Positions 6,423 through 10,140 of a stretch of DNA of 10,140 nt are shown here, piece after piece; within the stretch, counting starts at the first letter, position 1, and each line of letters starts with the position of its first letter. This DNA is from MESE01 sp036675035 (GTDB taxonomy: Bacteria > Pseudomonadota > Gammaproteobacteria > Burkholderiales > Burkholderiaceae_D). The notes beneath the pieces are model-generated. The model was given only the letters and a program-made list of their open reading frames with translations, was not told the origin of the DNA and did no database searches. The stretch lies in NCBI GenBank assembly GCA_036675035.1, contig JAKFFO010000098.1:1-10140 (forward strand). The letters run 5' to 3'. The position numbers were made by a program, and so were the translations under genes.

Positions 6423-7295
6423 ATGAAACGAATTTTCTTGTTCCTTGCGACCAATATTGCCGTGATAACGGTGATGACGATCGTGCTGTCGCTACTTGGA
6501 GTAGACCGTTTTTTGACCGGCACCGGATTGAATCTGCCGATGCTGATGGTGTTCTCGCTGGTAGTCGGTTTCACTGGTTCGATCATCTCGCTATTGATGA
6601 GCAAGCCGATGGCAAAATGGTCGACTGGCGCGCATGTGATCGACGCACCGTCCAGTTCGACTGAACTGTGGCTGATCGATACAGTAAAAAAATTGGCCGA
6701 CCGTGCCGGGATCGCGATGCCCGAGGTTGCGGTCTATGACGGCGAACCGAACGCGTTTGCGACTGGAGCGTTCAAAAATTCGGCGCTGGTCGCGGTATCG
6801 ACCGGACTGTTGCAGAGCATGACCAAGGAAGAGGTCGAGGCTGTGCTTGCCCATGAAGTGGCGCACGTCGCGAATGGTGATATGGTCACGCTGACCCTGA
6901 TTCAGGGTGTGGTAAACACCTTTGTCGTGTTTCTGTCGCGGGTGGTCGGTTATGCGGTGGATCGAGCGCTTTCGCGCGGTTCCGACAGCGGCCCAGGTCC
7001 GGGCTACATGATTACGGTGATCGTTTCGCAAATCGTGTTCGGCATCGCGGCGTCGATGATTGTCGCGTGGTTTTCCCGTTACCGCGAGTTCCGCGCGGAT
7101 GCCGGTGCGGCGAAGTTCATGGGAACCCCGCAGCCGATGGTGAAAGCGCTGGCCCGTTTGGGCGGGATGGAACCGAGCAGTCTGTCAAAATCGATGGCGT
7201 CATTGGGAATCAATAACAAACCCGGATTCGCGGCCCTGTTTTCATCGCATCCGCCGATCGAGGATCGCATTGCCGCGTTGCGGGCAATGCAGTAA
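6423..7295 (+). CDS. htpX: Membrane zinc metalloprotease HtpX
   Basis: An inner-membrane M48B protease of 290 residues, normal length, that degrades misfolded membrane proteins alongside FtsH. Two N-terminal membrane segments (about 4-25 and 37-58) are followed by the cytoplasmic protease domain with EPNAFATG (108-115), the zinc site HEVAH at 144-148 and the third ligand Glu222 in SRYREFRADAG. Two more hydrophobic segments lie near 155-177 and 193-215, and SHPPIEDRI near 275-283 is the usual C-terminal family motif. GGGAG lies eight bases before the ATG, the clearest ribosome binding site on the right side of the window. A sigma32-like promoter precedes the gene and an intrinsic terminator follows it, so it forms its own transcription unit. 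Confidence 0.97.
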   Translation: MKRIFLFLATNIAVITVMTIVLSLLGVDRFLTGTGLNLPMLMVFSLVVGFTGSIISLLMSKPMAKWSTGAHVIDAPSSSTELWLIDTVKKLADRAGIAMPEVAVYDGEPNAFATGAFKNSALVAVSTGLLQSMTKEEVEAVLAHEVAHVANGDMVTLTLIQGVVNTFVVFLSRVVGYAVDRALSRGSDSGPGPGYMITVIVSQIVFGIAASMIVAWFSRYREFRADAGAAKFMGTPQPMVKALARLGGMEPSSLSKSMASLGINNKPGFAALFSSHPPIEDRIAALRAMQ

Positions 7296-7318
7296 TCGCC
7301 GGTCCCATTCTCTATCTG

Positions 7319-7350
7319 ACGGCGGTGGCCAGACAGCTGCCGCCGTTTTT
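7319..7350 (+). terminator. Intrinsic terminator after htpX
   Basis: ACGGCGGTGGC (7319-7329) pairs with GCTGCCGCCGT (7336-7346) through an 11-pair stem with two G-U pairs and a six-base loop, followed directly by TTTTT (7346-7350). This is a classic rho-independent terminator 24 bases beyond the htpX stop. It ends five bases before the yciO ATG, leaving no room for a ribosome binding site between them. Confidence 0.85.
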
Positions 7351-7355
7351 ATTTC

Positions 7356-7979
7356 ATGAGCCAATACTTTCAGATTCATCCGGAAAATCCGCAGCTGCGA
7401 TTGATCAAGCAGGCGGCACAAATCATCGGTGGCGGCGGAATCGTCGCACTGCCGACTGATTCCTGCTATGCGCTGGTCTGCCATCTGGACGACAAAAGCG
7501 CGGTGGAGCGGTTGCGCCGGATACGTGCGGTGGATGACAAGCATCATTTGACATTGTTATGCCGCGATCTCAGCGAGATTTCTCTGTATGCGCGAATCGA
7601 CAATAGTCAGTATCGATTGCTGAAAGCCACCACACCGGGTCCGTATACCTTCATTCTGGAAGCAACCAGGGAAGTGCCGCGCCGCCTGAGCCATCCATCG
7701 CGTAAAACGATCGGCCTGCGCGTTCCCGAGAATCGCATTGCGCATGCGTTGCTCGAAGAACTGGGGCAGCCGTTGCTCGGCACAACGCTGATATTGCCGG
7801 GGGAGGACGACGCCCTGACCGATCCGGATGAAATACGCGATCGCCTCGAACGGCAGGTTGAACTGGTGATCGACGGCGGCGCCTGCAGCTTCGAACCGAC
7901 CACGGTAATCGATCTCACCGGCGAGGAGCCGGTGTTACTGCGGCAAGGCCGGGGTGACGCGGCCCCGTTCGGATTCTAG
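7356..7979 (+). CDS. yciO: YciO, Sua5/YciO/YrdC-family protein
   Basis: A 207-residue cytoplasmic protein of the YrdC fold, which binds ATP or other nucleotides and RNA. True TsaC/Sua5 enzymes make threonylcarbamoyl-AMP for the t6A modification of tRNA. The YciO branch is a paralogue whose cellular job is less certain, and the name 'threonylcarbamoyl-AMP synthase' should be used with care. Visible motifs are PTDS at 33-36, DDKHHLTLLCRD near 60-71, PGPYTFIL at 94-101, RKTIGLRVP at 116-124 and PTTVIDL at 181-187. The segment LLGTTLILPG (140-149) stands where TsaC has its TSAN motif, as in E. coli YciO. The start MSQYFQIHPENPQ follows the E. coli YciO N-terminus as I remember it, so the ATG at 7356 is well supported, although no Shine-Dalgarno exists and a terminator ends just before it. 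Confidence 0.92.
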   Translation: MSQYFQIHPENPQLRLIKQAAQIIGGGGIVALPTDSCYALVCHLDDKSAVERLRRIRAVDDKHHLTLLCRDLSEISLYARIDNSQYRLLKATTPGPYTFILEATREVPRRLSHPSRKTIGLRVPENRIAHALLEELGQPLLGTTLILPGEDDALTDPDEIRDRLERQVELVIDGGACSFEPTTVIDLTGEEPVLLRQGRGDAAPFGF

Positions 7980-7980
7980 T

Positions 7981-8081
7981 GTTCGCATTGCTTTGATCGT
8001 ATTTGCGAACGATGCCGACCGGTGTTCATTAGTCAAAGTTGCCGGTCTTTGGCTTTCATGCGGCTGCATTATTTGCGGCCG
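7981..8081 (+). repeat. Set of small inverted repeats between yciO and the M50 gene
   Basis: Three dyads are seen: GTTCGCA/TGCGAAC (7981-7987 and 8004-8010), GACCGG/CCGGTC (8017-8022 and 8042-8047, followed by TTT), and CGGCTGCA-TTATT-TGCGGCCG (8061-8081, eight pairs with one G-U). None has a long T run, so none is a clear intrinsic terminator. Together they could end or protect yciO mRNA, or the last one could influence the M50 promoter just downstream. Confidence 0.3.
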
Positions 8082-8100
8082 ACTCCCAAGTTCCCTCTGA

Positions 8101-8106
8101 TAAAAT
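8101..8106 (+). promoter_or_regulatory. -10 element directly before the M50 protease start
   Basis: TAAAAT matches the sigma70 -10 at five of six positions. The ATG at 8114 begins only eight bases after its last base, so a start site at the usual distance would fall at or one base before the ATG, giving a leaderless or near-leaderless mRNA. No good -35 is visible 17 bases upstream. Confidence 0.4.
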
Positions 8107-8113
8107 CCTACCG

Positions 8114-8770
8114 ATGAATGATCTGGTCCAAACCTTTGCGGTCTACGCATTGCCGATATTGTTCGCAATTACGCTGCATGAAGCGTCGCACGCGTATGCG
8201 GCCAAATATTTTGGCGATTCAACCGCGTTTCTTCAGGGGCGCATGAGTTTAAATCCGGTCAAGCATATCGATCCGATCGGAACCCTGCTGATTCCGATCG
8301 TGTTGTATGCGGTAGGCAGCCCGTTTCTGTTCGGCTATGCAAAGCCGGTACCGGTGAATTGGGCCAATTTGCGCAAGCCCAAGCGCGACATGGCCTGGGT
8401 TGCACTGGCAGGGCCGGCCGCCAATATCGTGATGGCGCTGATGTGGATGATACTCGCGATATTCTTGACCGCATGGCAAACCGAGGAGCCGTTTTTCATG
8501 CGTATGGCGCAAGCGGGCATCCTGACCAATCTGGTCATATTTGCCTTCAATCTTTTCCCGGTTCCGCCGTTAGACGGCGGGCGCGTAATGACCAGCATCC
8601 TGCCGCATAAATATGCGTATCATTTCGAACGGATCGAACCATATGGATTTTTTATCGTACTGGCGCTTGTATTTCTCAAGGTTCTGCATTTCTGGATGAT
8701 TCCAGTGATGTCCGCCGCCAATCAAGCGATGCTGGTCCTTGTTACCCCGCTGATTTTTCTTTTGAACTGA
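8114..8770 (+). CDS. M50-family site-2-type membrane metalloprotease
   Basis: A compact 218-residue polytopic membrane protein, close to the minimal core of the M50 family. The zinc-binding HEASH lies in the first membrane segment at residues 22-26, and the third ligand Asp154 sits in NLFPVPPLDGGR (146-157). NPVKHIDPIGTLLIP (47-61) and the GPAANIVMAL helix start (100-109) are typical of this group. No PDZ domain is present, unlike RseP. Family members cut substrates within the membrane, but no substrate is known for this short branch. The frame is open back to a TTG at 8039. The ATG at 8114 is chosen because homologues start with about 20 hydrophobic residues before HExxH, and a -10 element lies just upstream. 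No Shine-Dalgarno is visible. trpS follows after six bases, so the two are probably cotranscribed. Confidence 0.9.
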   Translation: MNDLVQTFAVYALPILFAITLHEASHAYAAKYFGDSTAFLQGRMSLNPVKHIDPIGTLLIPIVLYAVGSPFLFGYAKPVPVNWANLRKPKRDMAWVALAGPAANIVMALMWMILAIFLTAWQTEEPFFMRMAQAGILTNLVIFAFNLFPVPPLDGGRVMTSILPHKYAYHFERIEPYGFFIVLALVFLKVLHFWMIPVMSAANQAMLVLVTPLIFLLN

Positions 8771-8776
8771 CCGACT

Positions 8777-9979
8777 ATGTATTCCGACCGTGTTGTTTCC
8801 GGCATGCGTCCGACCGGCGCATTGCATCTTGGCCATTACCATGGCGCACTTAAGAACTGGATCAAGCTGCAATCCGAACTGCCTTGCCTGTTCTTTGTCG
8901 CTGACTGGCATGCGTTGACGACACACTATGATGATCCTAGCAACATCGCGGCCAATAGCTGGGACATGGTGATCGACTGGCTGGCCGCAGGTGTCGATCC
9001 GGCCAAGGCAACGCTATTCATTCAATCGAAGGTGCCGGAACATGCAGAGCTGCATTTGTTGCTATCGATGACGACACCGCTCGGCTGGCTCGAACGCGTG
9101 CCGACTTATAAGGATCAACAGGAAAAATTGGCCGACCGGGATCTGGCGACCTATGGCTTTCTGGGCTATCCGTTGCTGCAGGCCGCGGATGTACTGATCT
9201 ACCGCGCCAGCATGGTGCCGGTGGGAGAGGACCAGGTGCCGCATATTGAAATGATGCGTGAGCTGGCACGTCGCTTCAACCATCTTTACGGCAAGGAAAA
9301 AGGGTTCGAAGAAAAGGTGCGCGACACCATCAAGAAACTGGGCGGCAAGGGCGCAAAGATTTATAACGACTTGCGAACCCAGTACCAGGAGCAGGGAAAC
9401 GCAGGGGCGCTGGCTCAGGCAAAGGCAATGCTGGACGCCGCCCAGAGCTTGTCGAGCAGCGATCGCGAGCGCCTGTTCGGCTATCTTGAGGGTAGCGGCA
9501 AGCGCATTTTGGTGGAACCGCGGGCGTTGCTCACCGAAGCGTCGCGTTTGCCGGGGCTCGATGGGCACAAGATGTCCAAGAGTTATGGCAACGCAATCGC
9601 ACTGCGCGAAGACAAGGAATCAGTGGTTAAAAAAATCCGTACCATGCCAACCGATCCGGCTCGCGTGCGACGCACCGATCCGGGCGATCCCGAGAAATGC
9701 CCGGTATGGCAATTGCACCAGGTCTATTCGGATGCCGATACCAAGGATTGGGTGATGAAAGGATGCAAGTCAGCTGGCATCGGCTGCCTTGAATGCAAGC
9801 AGCCGGTAATCGATGCAATTCTCAAGGAACAGGAACCGATGCGTGAGCGCGCGCAGCAGTATCTGGATAATCCGTCGTTGGTACGCGATATTGTTGCCGA
9901 TGGGTGTGACAAGGCACGCAAACTGGCGCAGGAAACAATGCTGGATGTACGTGCCGAGATGGGTTTGAACTACAGCTGA
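8777..9979 (+). CDS. trpS: Tryptophanyl-tRNA synthetase with four-cysteine motif and long insertion
   Basis: The class I synthetase that charges tRNA-Trp, 400 residues. The HIGH-type motif is HLGH (17-20, in PTGALHLGHYHG), and the KMSKS loop is complete at 265-269 in GLDGHKMSKSYGN. E. coli TrpRS has about 334 residues with KMSKS near 195, so this enzyme carries about 70 extra residues, located roughly between 170 and 255. They are rich in charged residues and alanine. Four cysteines, C308, C330, C337 and C340, are spaced C-x21-C-x6-C-x2-C after KMSKS. This is close to the pattern of the iron-sulfur TrpRS of Thermotoga. The ATG lies six bases after the protease stop with no visible Shine-Dalgarno, so translation may depend on coupling. 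Identity is certain; the cluster is inference. Confidence 0.97.
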   Translation: MYSDRVVSGMRPTGALHLGHYHGALKNWIKLQSELPCLFFVADWHALTTHYDDPSNIAANSWDMVIDWLAAGVDPAKATLFIQSKVPEHAELHLLLSMTTPLGWLERVPTYKDQQEKLADRDLATYGFLGYPLLQAADVLIYRASMVPVGEDQVPHIEMMRELARRFNHLYGKEKGFEEKVRDTIKKLGGKGAKIYNDLRTQYQEQGNAGALAQAKAMLDAAQSLSSSDRERLFGYLEGSGKRILVEPRALLTEASRLPGLDGHKMSKSYGNAIALREDKESVVKKIRTMPTDPARVRRTDPGDPEKCPVWQLHQVYSDADTKDWVMKGCKSAGIGCLECKQPVIDAILKEQEPMRERAQQYLDNPSLVRDIVADGCDKARKLAQETMLDVRAEMGLNYS

Positions 9980-10140
9980 TGTTGCCGTTCATTCGGCTTC
10001 ACGGCGCCCGCTGAAAGGTCGCAACTTTCGAGATCTTTGCTTCGGGGTTGCGGCTTCCAAATCAATTGCAAACGAGATCGAGACGGCCCCACAAACGCGG
10101 GCTATCCGCTACAATCAGGCTTTTATTGACCAGCATATTC
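9980..10140. other. Non-coding tail with a possible promoter for the next gene
   Basis: After the trpS stop no open frame is convincing and no hairpin with a T run is seen; only a weak GAAAG/CTTTC dyad lies near 10012-10029. TACAAT at 10110-10115 is a likely -10 element in the style of the other promoters here, pointing right, with no clear -35. The gene it would serve is beyond the window; in related genomes a segregation gene (scpA) often follows, but nothing here shows it. Confidence 0.4.

Noticed and set aside
8039..8113. TTG start giving a 25-residue extension of the M50 protease
   Set aside because: Homologues start just before the first membrane helix; the extension spans a hairpin and a -10 element.
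1..10140. CRISPR arrays, tRNA or rRNA genes, insertion sequences, prophage or toxin-antitoxin genes
   Set aside because: Reading both strands showed no regularly spaced repeats, no cloverleaf-like sequence, no transposase or integrase motif, and no small paired genes.

Overview
The window looks like a chromosomal segment of a betaproteobacterium in the Burkholderiales, probably close to Oxalobacteraceae. This rests on protein character, on the gene neighbourhood (RNase AM-type PHP protein, YciO, an M50 site-2 protease, a 400-residue TrpRS) and on 'TACAAT/TAAAAT' -10 elements close to starts. The genus is inference. No rRNA, tRNA, CRISPR array, insertion sequence or phage gene was seen.

Left part, minus strand (1-4373). 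An acyl-CoA synthetase gene (4373-2688) is followed, after a 553-base gap, by livH, livM and the 5' end of livG, which runs off the left edge. livHMG encode two permeases and one ATPase of a HAAT/Liv-type ABC importer. The gap holds a good liv promoter candidate with two perfect palindromes upstream, an AT-rich dyad and a GC-rich hairpin. Third-position GC rises strongly inside livM and stays high to the left edge, suggesting recombination or an assembly join.

Middle, plus strand (4493-5368). An alpha/beta-hydrolase is divergent from the synthetase. An imperfect palindrome with perfect GAACG/CGTTC half-sites sits in the shared promoter region. Import, CoA activation and hydrolysis of a carboxylate or its ester would fit these genes together, but the substrate cannot be read from the sequence.

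Right part, plus strand (5460-9979), mostly housekeeping: a PHP-domain nuclease/phosphatase (RNase AM, YciV family), htpX, yciO, an M50 membrane protease and trpS. htpX carries its own heat-shock-like promoter and an intrinsic terminator, and lies between yciV and yciO, which are adjacent in E. coli. The terminator ends a few bases before the yciO start. The M50 gene has a -10-like element so close to its ATG that its mRNA may be leaderless. TrpRS carries a four-cysteine pattern close to that of iron-sulfur TrpRS enzymes. The last 161 bases are non-coding and hold a possible promoter for a gene beyond the window.

I found no clearly new multi-gene system. The best leads are the livM composition break, the liv upstream palindromes, the htpX unit with the unusual yciO start, and the TrpRS cysteine motif.
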